From Candidatus Fibrimonadaceae bacterium (lineage in GTDB: Bacteria > Fibrobacterota > Fibrobacteria > Fibrobacterales > Fibrobacteraceae), in contig JAITFP010000042.1 of assembly GCA_031281275.1 (NCBI GenBank), positions 1-34,707 on the forward strand: a stretch of DNA of 34,707 bases, written 5' to 3'. Made by a program: the position numbers and the translations under genes. This document shows, one piece after another, positions 23,471 through 31,430 of the stretch. The stretch's first letter is position 1. Every line of letters starts with the position of its first letter. The notes beneath the pieces are model-generated. The model was not told the DNA's origin, made no database searches, and worked only from the letters and a program-made list of their open reading frames with translations.

Positions 23471-23516
23471 CAAAGGTAGATTTTAAGTGTTACAATTCTG
23501 TGAAGGTCTTGTAAAG
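23471..23516 (-). promoter_or_regulatory. Pho-box promoter of the phosphonate cluster
   Basis: Three direct repeats on the minus strand, CTTTACA (23516-23510), CTTCACA (23505-23499) and TGTAACA (23494-23488), are spaced 11 bp apart, matching PhoB/PhoP binding sites (TT-N-ACA half-sites). Nine bases downstream is TACCTTTG (23478-23471), an exact TA-N2-TTTG element of the Bacteroidetes/Fibrobacter type. This predicts a start near 23465 and a leader of about 25 bases carrying the GGGGAG ribosome-binding site. The box begins six bases after the nuoE-like stop codon, so it also separates the two operons. Confidence 0.7.
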
Positions 23517-23522
23517 ATTTTG

Positions 23523-24506
23523 TTAGATGTTAACCTTTGCTTCTACGCTCGGTTTTGCAACCCTTGCGCCGCTGGTTGCTATTATTCGGTATTCGCAACC
23601 GGCTTTGCCGCTTGCATCTATGAATTCCTTGTCTTTAACTCCAGGGCTACCTATTGATTCCCACTTGGTACCATTTTTGCGTTCCACAGCAAGAGAAGTG
23701 ACTTCTGGGGCTATTTTCCAAATTATGCTAACTCCCTTGTCCACTGCGGTGGCTTTTACGCCAAGTGCTGGTGGTGGCGGTGCAAAATCCAAGCTCTGTG
23801 GTTCGCCGTGAATTGCTCCAGTTATGCCGCCTAGGGGATCTTTTTTTGGCTCTTGTGGGAACTTTGTTGCTCTTTCTTTGCACCAAGCGATAATTTTATC
23901 CAGCCGCTCTGCATTTAGCCCAACGCCAAGAGGTATGGCAAGTTCGCCGTTTGCAACATCTGTTGCAAAATCATCATTTACAAGCATCACTGGACCATTT
24001 CCGCAGGCACCGAGACATTCAACTCTTACTATTGAGAATAAATTGTCTTTTGTGGTTTCGCCTACTTTTATTCCAAGTTTTTTTTCGGCTTTTTGAATTA
24101 TATTTTCTGCGCCTGTGATGTTGCAGCATATATTTTGGCAGAATTGCAAAAGAAAACGTCCAGTTGGAGCGTGTTTGTACATTGTATAAAAAGTGGCAAC
24201 ACCCCAAGCGTGAGCAGGGGAGCATTCGCACATTTTTGCTGCCCAGCGCACGGATTCTTTTGGAACCCAGCCTAGTTCGCTTTGAATAATCCAAAGGACT
24301 TCCAAAAGCGCGCCCTGCTTAACGGGATATTGATTTAACAGAGCTTCTACCCTTTTTTCTGCTGAATTCAGCTTTGAAGAAATTTCTTCGTATGTGGGTT
24401 GAGTTGCGGCGTTTTTATGCCCCCTTTGCAAGTGCAAAGGCTCGCCAAATTCTTCGGCTTTGGGGTTAGATGGCGCAAATTTTGTGTTAGATACGAACTC
24501 TATCAT
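23523..24506 (-). CDS. NuoE-like 2Fe-2S protein with C-terminal FN3-like domain
   Basis: This 327-residue protein has residues 45-215 closely following NuoE, the thioredoxin-like 2Fe-2S subunit of NADH dehydrogenase and NAD-linked hydrogenases. ALLEVLWIIQSELGWVP and GVATFYTMY are typical, and the cluster cysteines are Cys123-x4-Cys128 and Cys164-x3-Cys168. Residues 215-247 are a proline-rich linker. The last 80 residues (from LGVKATAVDKGVSIIWK, with YRIIATSG near the end) look like a fibronectin type III domain, which is not part of normal NuoE (about 165 residues). No NuoF or other complex I gene is adjacent. It starts inside the end of the upstream membrane protein gene (20-bp overlap). Confidence 0.85.
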   Translation of the reverse strand: MIEFVSNTKFAPSNPKAEEFGEPLHLQRGHKNAATQPTYEEISSKLNSAEKRVEALLNQYPVKQGALLEVLWIIQSELGWVPKESVRWAAKMCECSPAHAWGVATFYTMYKHAPTGRFLLQFCQNICCNITGAENIIQKAEKKLGIKVGETTKDNLFSIVRVECLGACGNGPVMLVNDDFATDVANGELAIPLGVGLNAERLDKIIAWCKERATKFPQEPKKDPLGGITGAIHGEPQSLDFAPPPPALGVKATAVDKGVSIIWKIAPEVTSLAVERKNGTKWESIGSPGVKDKEFIDASGKAGCEYRIIATSGARVAKPSVEAKVNI

Positions 24507-25371
24507 AGGGTATAATGTAGAAAATTGCTCCTTGCACTGCTTGCAAAATTATTACGGCATAGCCTAAGAGCAAAGAGGCGAGCAATTGTTCTGAATTTAT
24601 TGCATAAGCGGTTAAAGAAAGCAAGCTCCATTCCCTAATGCCAATACCGTTAAAAGAGATGGGAATAGTTGTAATCAAAATGGTCACTGGCACAACTGCA
24701 AAAACAAAAGCCAAAGGAACGGAAATACTCACAGATTTAAAAACAGCAATTTGCATCAAAACAACCAAGATCTGCATCAAAAGCGAGCCAAACATAGCGG
24801 CGAGCAAGTGCAAGGGATATTTTTTATACTCCCTTAATTTCTCTGCAAAAGCCTTAAATTTTCCCATATTAAAAGGATTAAAAACTATGCAAAGGCAAAA
24901 AACCAACAAAAGGAATGTTGCAATTGACATAAACCAAATTGCCTGCTCTGGAACCTGTTCGGAACAGGGCAGAGCGATCCAAAACAGCAAGCATAAAGCT
25001 ACGAGTCCCAGAACTCTTGCTACAAAAACAGAGGCTACGCTGCCTGCGATAACATTGTGCGCCTTGCCAAGAGCAATGGAACGGTAAGCATCGCCGCCAA
25101 GTCCACCAGGAGCGAATAGATTAAAAAAATAGCCAGCAAGGGTATATTTGAGCAAAGTACTGAATTTCGGTTTTTGTTCTTTTGGAACAATTAAAAGATA
25201 ATGCCAACGAAATGCCTGATTCACAATAACAAGCTCACCTAGCAAAAAACACACCAACAACCAACCAACCTGAACGTTTTGCAAATTGGCTATAATTTCA
25301 GAAACAGGGAATTTCCACAAAATCAAAATTAACAACAACAAGCTGACGAGCAGTTTAACAAGTATTTTCAT
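24487..25371 (-). CDS. Lysylphosphatidylglycerol synthase-like membrane protein (UPF0104)
   Basis: This 294-residue protein has about eight membrane helices and belongs to the LPG-synthase transmembrane/UPF0104 family. Diagnostic segments are QAFRWHYLL, NLFAPGGLGGDAYRS and TIPISFNGIGIREWSLL. The soluble aminoacyl transferase domain of true MprF is absent, so it is more likely a flippase-like protein acting on lipid-linked precursors. It overlaps the upstream methyltransferase by four bases (ATGA) and the NuoE-like gene by 20, within a glycan-type operon. Confidence 0.85.
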   Translation of the reverse strand: MKILVKLLVSLLLLILILWKFPVSEIIANLQNVQVGWLLVCFLLGELVIVNQAFRWHYLLIVPKEQKPKFSTLLKYTLAGYFFNLFAPGGLGGDAYRSIALGKAHNVIAGSVASVFVARVLGLVALCLLFWIALPCSEQVPEQAIWFMSIATFLLLVFCLCIVFNPFNMGKFKAFAEKLREYKKYPLHLLAAMFGSLLMQILVVLMQIAVFKSVSISVPLAFVFAVVPVTILITTIPISFNGIGIREWSLLSLTAYAINSEQLLASLLLGYAVIILQAVQGAIFYIIPYDRVRI

Positions 25372-26045
25372 ATTTTTTCAGCTACGGTGAGCAGATTTTT
25401 TTTGAATGTGATTCTCATTTTTATACTAAAAAAAGCAAAGCAATTCACAAGTTTGGAAATGATATAAAAAAACAATTTCAAATTATTAAAACAAGCCCTG
25501 TAAGAATCTTGTTTGATAATCCTAAAACCAGAATCTAAAAGCAGATTTTCCGTTCTGTTTTTGGTAGTGAAATATGAATGTGAATAATCGCAGTCATAAA
25601 AATCTTTTCCCCAGTCTAGCGCGCAAGGGTGAAAAAGCAGCAATTTTCTGTTTTGCTTTAACAAATCATTTATTCCGCCAAAAACATCTAATATTTCTCG
25701 GTAGTCTCTGAAATGCTCCAGAACATGGCTTATGATAACCATATCAAAACTACCTTTTTCTAAGACCTGAGGAAAAGGAGGAACAAAACATTTTATTGCA
25801 TTTATATTTTTGCTTTTTGCTTTTTCGTATAAAGCATTGCTTGGCTCTATTCCAATATATTCAATGCTTGGAATTTGCATTTTTAAATGTTCGTATAAAA
25901 TTCCATTGCCAACACCTATTTCCAAAACTTTTACAGGGGAAAATTCAGCTACTATTTTTGAAAGTTTTTCAAAAGTTTTTTCCACAAAAAAACTTCCCAG
26001 TTTGGTTTTTTTGCGTTTTGCAAAACTATCGTAGAATGTTGTCAT
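25368..26045 (-). CDS. SAM-dependent methyltransferase (class I), paralog A
   Basis: This 225-residue class I methyltransferase has VLEIGVGNGILYEHL (motif I), GIEPSNALYEKA (acidic end of strand 2), FDMVIISHVLEHFRDYREIL (motif with HxxEH) and LLLFHPCALDWGKDFYDCDY. The C-terminal portion is hydrophobic and basic. It shares its start (TFYDSFAKR against MFYDFYLNR) and most motifs with the methyltransferase at 27115-27777, so the two are paralogs. The frame is open to 26090, but ATG 26045 overlaps the glycosyltransferase stop (ATGA). Acceptor unknown; methylation of a surface sugar or lipid intermediate is likely from context. Confidence 0.85.
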   Translation of the reverse strand: MTTFYDSFAKRKKTKLGSFFVEKTFEKLSKIVAEFSPVKVLEIGVGNGILYEHLKMQIPSIEYIGIEPSNALYEKAKSKNINAIKCFVPPFPQVLEKGSFDMVIISHVLEHFRDYREILDVFGGINDLLKQNRKLLLFHPCALDWGKDFYDCDYSHSYFTTKNRTENLLLDSGFRIIKQDSYRACFNNLKLFFYIISKLVNCFAFFSIKMRITFKKNLLTVAEKI

Positions 26046-27118
26046 AAGAGAGATAATGTAGAAAAAGTTTTCTCCGCGGTTTTTTCCCAAGAAAATTGCA
26101 AAGCGTAATTTCGCAATTCTTTTGGATCTTGCTTGGAATGCAGTGCTTTATCTATTTGCATTGCAATATCGTTTTCGTCTATGGGGTTAAAATAAAAAGA
26201 TAATTCTCCGCCAACTTCTGGCAAAGATGCGGTATTTGAGCAGGCAACTGGCGTTCCGCAGGCGAGGCTTTCCAAAACTGGCAAGCCAAAGCCCTCGTAT
26301 ATAGAAGGGAAAACAAATAAGTCTGCGAGGTTGTATAAATCTATAAGTTCTTCTTGACTTATAAAACCTATTTGAACAATGCTCTTTTCTATGCCAAGTT
26401 CTTTGGCTTTTTGGTTTCCGCGAAATAGTTCAAAAGCCTTTCCGGCAAGTACAAGGCAACAATCATCTTTGTTTTGCATTTTAGCAAAAGCCTTTATGAG
26501 CATTTCTACATTTTTGTGAGGAGTTAAATTTCCAACATATAGCAAAATTTTTTTATCAATAGGAATGGAATATTTTTTGCGCAAATATTCAACAGAGGCT
26601 TTTTCCTTTATAGTAAATTCTTCGCAAACTCCCAAATGAACAACAGAAATTTTCTCCGGTTTAACCTTGAAAAATTTCATTATATCTTCTTTTGTGTTTT
26701 TTGAGTCTGCAAAAATATGACAGGCTCTTTTGCAAGCAAACCAGTTTAAAAAATAAAAATAAAAATACACCAGCCTGCTTATGCGAGCATATTTTTTGTG
26801 CGGCAAAAATTTTGGATAAATCAAATGGGTTAAATCATGTATGGTAATGGCAATTTTTCCGCGATAAAACCAAGGAATATTGCTATGTGGTACGTGCAAA
26901 ATGTCTGGTTTTGTTCTTTTCAAAATTCTATAAGGAAAAGCGAGTTGTTCCTTTATTCCATATATAGGCGCGGTGTATGGAATTACATTTGGTTTTGAGA
27001 TTATTGCCGGATCTCCCAAAATTGCTGCGTAGTCTATATACTTCAATAGGTTTCGCAAATAAGCGCCTACTCCTGTCCAAGTTATCATTCTTGAATCTAT
27101 AGCCACTTTAATTTTCAT
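26042..27118 (-). CDS. GT4 family glycosyltransferase
   Basis: This 358-residue GT-B glycosyltransferase has an N-terminal domain starting MKIKVAIDSRMITWTGVGAY with TIHDLTHLIYP, then the GT4 donor domain with LLYVGNLTPHKNVEMLIKAF and the EGFGLPVLE motif (E-x7-E) that binds the nucleotide sugar. Substrates cannot be read from sequence; mannosyl- or rhamnosyl-type transfer is common in this group. ATG 27118 overlaps the upstream methyltransferase stop by four bases; the frame extends 12 bases further to ATG 27130. It sits between two paralogous methyltransferase genes. Confidence 0.9.
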   Translation of the reverse strand: MKIKVAIDSRMITWTGVGAYLRNLLKYIDYAAILGDPAIISKPNVIPYTAPIYGIKEQLAFPYRILKRTKPDILHVPHSNIPWFYRGKIAITIHDLTHLIYPKFLPHKKYARISRLVYFYFYFLNWFACKRACHIFADSKNTKEDIMKFFKVKPEKISVVHLGVCEEFTIKEKASVEYLRKKYSIPIDKKILLYVGNLTPHKNVEMLIKAFAKMQNKDDCCLVLAGKAFELFRGNQKAKELGIEKSIVQIGFISQEELIDLYNLADLFVFPSIYEGFGLPVLESLACGTPVACSNTASLPEVGGELSFYFNPIDENDIAMQIDKALHSKQDPKELRNYALQFSWEKTAEKTFSTLSLL

Positions 27119-27777
27119 TGTTTCTCGCAAATAGTTAGCAAATTCAATTTGAAAGCTATTTTAGGTTTGCCACTCAGGAAATTCATAAATTTTGAAAGCA
27201 GCCAAGAAAAGGGCTTGAATCCGTGAAAAAAGGAGCGGAAAGAATCCCTGTGAATTATTTTAAAACCGCTATCGCTAACCAAATCATCCACTCTTTTTCT
27301 GGTTAAAATAAGGGAATGTGAATAGTCACCATCAAAATAATCCACACCCCAGTCTAAATAATCTGGGTGAAACAATAATAATCTGCCGCCTACTTTTAAT
27401 ATTTCAAAAATTTCGCTTAAAACTTTTAGAGCCTCTTTATAGTCCATAAAATGCTCAAATATATGGCACATCACAACTAAATCAAAAGTTCCTTTTTCAA
27501 TTTCTTGCGGAAAAGGTGGAATTTGCGAATTTATTACGTTGAATCCATGCTCATTCAATATATCGCATAGATGTTTATTCGCTTCTATGCCTGTGTAATT
27601 TGCGCCTATATTTTTCAAATACTCAGCAAAATTCCCCCTGCCAACTCCAATTTCCAAAACTTTTGGATTTTGCGGCAAACCCTTTAACGCAGGACCAGCA
27701 AGCGCAGGGATAAGTCTTTTCGCTTGTATTCTCGCTAGTTTCCCTGCGGGGCGGTTAAGGTAAAAATCGTAAAACAA
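27115..27777 (-). CDS. SAM-dependent methyltransferase (class I), paralog B
   Basis: This 220-residue protein has VLEIGVGRGNFAEYLK (motif I), GIEANKHLCDIL, FDLVVMCHIFEHFMDYKEAL and LLLFHPDYLDWGVDYFDGDY. It is a paralog of the methyltransferase at 25368-26045, and the two probably act on related positions of one glycan or lipid. Translation must start at TTG 27777: an in-frame TAG lies six bases upstream, no ATG precedes motif I, and the N-terminal FYD matches the paralog. It overlaps the YfhO-like gene by 23 bases. Confidence 0.82.
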   Translation of the reverse strand: MFYDFYLNRPAGKLARIQAKRLIPALAGPALKGLPQNPKVLEIGVGRGNFAEYLKNIGANYTGIEANKHLCDILNEHGFNVINSQIPPFPQEIEKGTFDLVVMCHIFEHFMDYKEALKVLSEIFEILKVGGRLLLFHPDYLDWGVDYFDGDYSHSLILTRKRVDDLVSDSGFKIIHRDSFRSFFHGFKPFSWLLSKFMNFLSGKPKIAFKLNLLTICEKQ

Positions 27778-30217
27778 GCACTACTCCCAAAAGCAGCAAA
27801 AGCCCTGCTAATCCAATCCACAGAGAAATTTTAACGTTATCCGAGCTGTACCGCAATTCCACAATGGATTTTCCTTGTGGAACATCCAATGCCATAAAAG
27901 TGCTGAACGCTCTGCGAATTCCAGTATTTTCTCCGTTCACTTTTGCTTTCCAATATTTGTGGTAATTCTCTGAAATAAACAATTTTCCAGCGGATGAACT
28001 TTCCACTTCAAAAATTATATTGTCCATTTTTGCACTTGTAATTTTAACCTTTCCCTGCCCAAGACCTTCTGCTTTATCTGTACCTTCCAATAATAAAATA
28101 TTCCTGTAATCAAAGTCATTATCCTTTAATTTTTGGATTATCGCTTGATTTTCCATAGACTCAAAATTGTAATATAACTTTGCACGTCCCAAATCTCCGG
28201 GATTTGGTTGAAATCCCGTACCTCTATCTCCATCAAAAATTATATAACCCACATTCATTATATCTATCATAGCCTGATTTTGCAATTGTTCTTTGAAAAC
28301 CCTATAAGTTGCTATTTCGTTATCGTGAAAACCAAGAGCATTTCTAAACCCATAAGCAGCTAAATTGTTTCCGCTAATGGCTGGATTTCTTGTTAGGGAA
28401 AATATGCGAGAACGTTCAGAGTTGTTTGGGCTGTCTTTTTTTATAGCTTGTATAATAGGATGATTAGGATTGTAATATTGAGAAGCAGGCACATTTTGAA
28501 TATAAGGCAAATTTACAGCTGCCAAATCCAACGCTGCAACCGCCGCTAAAATCATGGCTTTTTTTGCAATATCCATTTTTTCATTTGAAAGCACAAAAAA
28601 CGCTGTCCCCAAAACAATGCCGCATATAACAAAAGAATTTATGGAAAAAGAAGCAAGCTCGCCCGCTTTTGCAAAATTAACTGACTTAAAATAACCATTA
28701 TCCACAGGACTCAAGAAAAAACTAGCCAAAATCAAAAACGGCACCGCCCAAAGCACCACACGCAAAATAAGCAATTTATTATTCACTGGTGATGGATTGT
28801 AGTGTGGGTGGTGATGGTGCTCAACAGTAAATTGTCCGTTACCAAGGTAATGGGAAGAGAAAGAGAAATCCAAGATAGAACTTCCGGACTTTCTTTTCAC
28901 AATTGGTTCAGACAATTTAATAAAATATCCCCCAAACAACAGCACAAATATAGCCACAGGAACACCGTTTAAACTTTCCCAAGCATAGCGAAAAATTAAA
29001 ACAGCTACTAATAACGCTCCATATAAAATTGCACCCTGTTTAATGATTTTTTTATTCTCCTCAAAATTTTTCAACACCGGAGCAGCTAAAAACACAAAAG
29101 CAAGCGGCAACCAAAAAATAGCCATACTGGGCGCACGGAAATTTTTAACACCTGGAATTATATTAAACCAAACGCTGAATAAAAACGAATGTAAGCCAAC
29201 AGCATAAGAAAGAGCTATAACGCATCCCGAAAACCAAAACAATGCCTGTTTACGATTACTAGGCAATAGGCAACCGCATAGAGCTAAAAATGTTAACAAA
29301 GTTCCTGCGCAGTCAGCATTTAATTTAAAATGATTTTGCCCCCAATAAGTATTCTTTTCGTTCCCAGCATCGGTTCCCAAAAAGCCTGGCAAAATCATAG
29401 CCGAGAGTTCCTCGCCGTGCAAGCTCCAGCTTGCGGAATGCTCAATTGTTGTTTTTTCTGCGCTGCCCCTAACAGATTCGGTTGTTGTGTATAAATAAGG
29501 CGGAATAACTTGAAATGCGCTTATCATCAAGCCAATGGCAAGAGCAAGGGCTGCAAGCCCCAAGCGAATGCCGCGAATTTTTACAGAGAGCTTATTTGAA
29601 AAAAGCTCAAACAGAACAAAAAGTCCAGCTCCCCACAAAAAGAAATATGTTAGCTGTATGTGCGCGGAAGTGACCATCCAAATTATGGAAAGAGAGAGGT
29701 AAATTAAATGTTTCAACGAACCTTCTCTGAGCAAGCGCAAAAGGGCATACATAGCAAAGGGAGCTATGCCAAACACCATCATTTTGCCCTCGTGCCCTCC
29801 ATAGACAAAAGTGAAATATTGAGGGCTGAATGCGTATAAATAGCCGAGCAATGCTCCCCATTGCCACTTATCTGTTAAATAGCTACCGAGGATAAATGCA
29901 GAAATAAATGCAGTCCAAATCACAAATATGAATATCCAACCCTCTGCACGGCCTGGATCCATAACAAACCTGAGCAAGGCAAGTGGGTGGTAAGCAGAGC
30001 CGGCAACAGCATCAAGAGTTGGCACTCCTCCAAGTCTAGAAGCATCCCATTCAGGCAGAATTAAATTTTCGGCTCGCATATAATAAGAACCAAGCCCGTT
30101 AAGAGCATCGCTTGTGAGCATTAATTTTGAACTATCAAAAACAAATCCGTTAAATACAATTAAAAGCAACGCAAGAAAGGCAAGCGCTGCAATAGCCAAT
30201 ACTTGATTTTTTTTCAA
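27755..30217 (-). CDS. YfhO-like multispan membrane protein
   Basis: This 820-residue protein has about 13 membrane helices and belongs to the YfhO family of GT-C-like membrane proteins. N-terminal GSYYMRAENLILPEWD and YLYAFSPQYFTFVYGGHEGK are typical. The C-terminal soluble domain contains GKLFISENYHKYWKAKVNG and VELRYSSDNVKISLWIGL, the family's end signature. B. subtilis YfhO is linked to glycosylation of lipoteichoic acid; here it would glycosylate a lipid-linked or surface polymer. A loop near residue 465 carries EHHHHPHY, a histidine cluster. The start is TTG 30217, with GAGG upstream in the end of the preceding small gene. Confidence 0.82.
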   Translation of the reverse strand: MKKNQVLAIAALAFLALLLIVFNGFVFDSSKLMLTSDALNGLGSYYMRAENLILPEWDASRLGGVPTLDAVAGSAYHPLALLRFVMDPGRAEGWIFIFVIWTAFISAFILGSYLTDKWQWGALLGYLYAFSPQYFTFVYGGHEGKMMVFGIAPFAMYALLRLLREGSLKHLIYLSLSIIWMVTSAHIQLTYFFLWGAGLFVLFELFSNKLSVKIRGIRLGLAALALAIGLMISAFQVIPPYLYTTTESVRGSAEKTTIEHSASWSLHGEELSAMILPGFLGTDAGNEKNTYWGQNHFKLNADCAGTLLTFLALCGCLLPSNRKQALFWFSGCVIALSYAVGLHSFLFSVWFNIIPGVKNFRAPSMAIFWLPLAFVFLAAPVLKNFEENKKIIKQGAILYGALLVAVLIFRYAWESLNGVPVAIFVLLFGGYFIKLSEPIVKRKSGSSILDFSFSSHYLGNGQFTVEHHHHPHYNPSPVNNKLLILRVVLWAVPFLILASFFLSPVDNGYFKSVNFAKAGELASFSINSFVICGIVLGTAFFVLSNEKMDIAKKAMILAAVAALDLAAVNLPYIQNVPASQYYNPNHPIIQAIKKDSPNNSERSRIFSLTRNPAISGNNLAAYGFRNALGFHDNEIATYRVFKEQLQNQAMIDIMNVGYIIFDGDRGTGFQPNPGDLGRAKLYYNFESMENQAIIQKLKDNDFDYRNILLLEGTDKAEGLGQGKVKITSAKMDNIIFEVESSSAGKLFISENYHKYWKAKVNGENTGIRRAFSTFMALDVPQGKSIVELRYSSDNVKISLWIGLAGLLLLLGVVLVLRFLP

Positions 30218-30223
30218 AAGCGA

Positions 30224-30331
30224 TTAATCCTCAGAGGTTAATTGCCTGTGATTGCGTATTACATAAAAACCAATAGCACCGGCGATTACCACGACAGCGG
30301 CTAAAATGATTGAAATAATGGTTTTGTTCAT
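30224..30331 (-). CDS. 35-residue single-span membrane protein heading the glycan operon
   Basis: The product is a 35-residue protein: NKTIISIILAAVVVIAGAI forms one membrane helix, followed by a short charged tail ending QLTSED. ATG 30331 has a near-ideal AAAGGAGT site six bases upstream. A longer frame reaches 30415 but lacks such a site. Its stop lies six bases before the yfhO-like start, and the GAGG of its last codons probably serves that gene, so the two are coupled. A TATATTTA promoter-like element lies at 30354-30361. The family is not recognised; it could be a small partner of the YfhO-like protein. Confidence 0.65.
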   Translation of the reverse strand: MNKTIISIILAAVVVIAGAIGFYVIRNHRQLTSED

Positions 30332-30353
30332 GTATGGACTCCTTTGTTTAAGG

Positions 30354-30361
30354 TAAATATA
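30354..30361 (-). promoter_or_regulatory. Candidate promoter -7 element of glycan operon
   Basis: TATATTTA on the minus strand matches seven of eight positions of TA-N2-TTTG and lies 22 bases before ATG 30331. This leaves a short leader with the AAAGGAGT site. No good -33 TTTG is visible, so the call is tentative. Confidence 0.35.
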
Positions 30362-30424
30362 GAAAATAATGAATAAGTATAACAGACACTTGGTAAAGCA
30401 TTTAAAGATGGGCAAGCTAGAAGG

Positions 30425-30670
30425 TTATCTGAACGAAGACACATCAAGCATTACTGCGTTGGGCGTTGCCTCGAACCCCGCAACTAGCTCACCCATCGAT
30501 AGTAATATAGTAAAAAATGAGCCTGTACCGCTGGCTATTCCGCTTTTTGATGCTAAATGCGGCTTACTACTCCGGCAAAGTACTCCGCAAACAAACTCGC
30601 TCAGTAACTGCGTAGCGGAATGCTATTTGTCAGAACCCCGATTCACCCGATTGAAGGATTTTCAGGATTG
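30425..30670. other. Intergenic structured/repeat-like segment (no convincing gene)
   Basis: The 350-base gap 30332-30683 holds no gene that I accept. Its GC is higher than that of the flanks. Inverted pairs are present: ATTCCGCT (30537-30544) with AGCGGAAT (30614-30621), and a GTTGC/GCAAC hairpin near 30460-30480. On the minus strand the end nearest the FISUMP gene reads AATCCTGAAAATCCTTC then AATCGGGTGAATCGGGG, a run of AATC-N repeats of 7-10 bp. I recall similar AATCCTG-type intergenic repeats in other bacteria. The minus strand has an open frame of about 66 codons (30622-30425) with no start near its beginning. I read this as a dispersed intergenic element or decayed sequence, possibly acting as a terminator for the FISUMP operon. 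Confidence 0.4.
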
Positions 30671-30683
30671 CAGCACGAAATGC

Positions 30684-31409
30684 CTAATCTTGCACACAAC
30701 GGACACTTAACATTTCGGGTCTGTTCCCGATGAGACAGATAGCGTCTAAACCATTGCTGTATTTCGCATTGGAACAATTCATATATCGGTAAATGTGCCC
30801 ACTGTTGCACCAGTTTTTTGCATTCTCCGTGCTAGTCCACCAATAACCGCTGGTGCCAGCATCGTTGAAAGTGCGCTCATACCAACCACCTGGCAGAGCC
30901 GAAAAACCGTGAATGTCGCCAGTGTTATTGCAGACGGCATCCCAGCCACTTGCCGCCCTCAACTCTCTTCCCGCCCTTGATGGATTTCCCTCTGAAATTG
31001 CCCACCCTACTTCATCCCATTCATTACTGCTAGGTAAACGCCATCCGGAAGGGCATACAGTCTTTGCAGTCTCGAAGTCATACAACTTTCCATAAGTCGT
31101 GCAGTAAGTTTCCTCATTATAATAGCATTTGCTGCCGCTTGCATTGTAGTTAAGGTTTTCCGCCATCCAAACACGCCTCCACCTATGTTCCTTTCCCTTG
31201 CATTCTTTTTGTGCTGTTATTTCATATTCTATTGTCTTATACTCCTTGCCATCACGAGAATCGATGAATGACGTACCTAGCTTCCAGTCGTAACCATAGC
31301 AACTACCACCACCATCATCATCAAAGGGGTTGTCGCGTTCTGCGCTTGCGCAGGAAAAAAGCAGAGAGATGCAAAGCATCTGAGCAAGGATTATTGTATG
31401 TCTAGCCAT
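30684..31409 (-). CDS. FISUMP-domain lipoprotein
   Basis: This 241-residue lipoprotein has a signal peptide ending in LLFSC (Cys20). The rest is a 'Fibrobacter succinogenes major paralogous' domain: VWMAENLNYNASGSKCYYN, YGKLYDFETAKTVCPSGWRL, SGYWWTSTE and LSVRCVQD. The domain resembles the C-type-lectin-like folds of secreted surface proteins and is greatly expanded in Fibrobacter; the function is unknown. Several Cys residues suggest disulfides. AAGGAGGT seven bases before ATG 31409 fixes the start. It follows a second FISUMP gene after 21 bases and is the strongest marker for the lineage of this window. Confidence 0.93.
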   Translation of the reverse strand: MARHTIILAQMLCISLLFSCASAERDNPFDDDGGGSCYGYDWKLGTSFIDSRDGKEYKTIEYEITAQKECKGKEHRWRRVWMAENLNYNASGSKCYYNEETYCTTYGKLYDFETAKTVCPSGWRLPSSNEWDEVGWAISEGNPSRAGRELRAASGWDAVCNNTGDIHGFSALPGGWYERTFNDAGTSGYWWTSTENAKNWCNSGHIYRYMNCSNAKYSNGLDAICLIGNRPEMLSVRCVQD

Positions 31410-31430
31410 ATTTGACCTCCTTTTTTGGTT

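Noticed and set aside
30369-30710. Plus-strand frame of 113 codons between the glycan operon and the FISUMP genes
   Set aside because: No ribosome-binding site, overlaps the convergent FISUMP gene end and a promoter region, and has no domain-like sequence; it crosses the repeat-like element.
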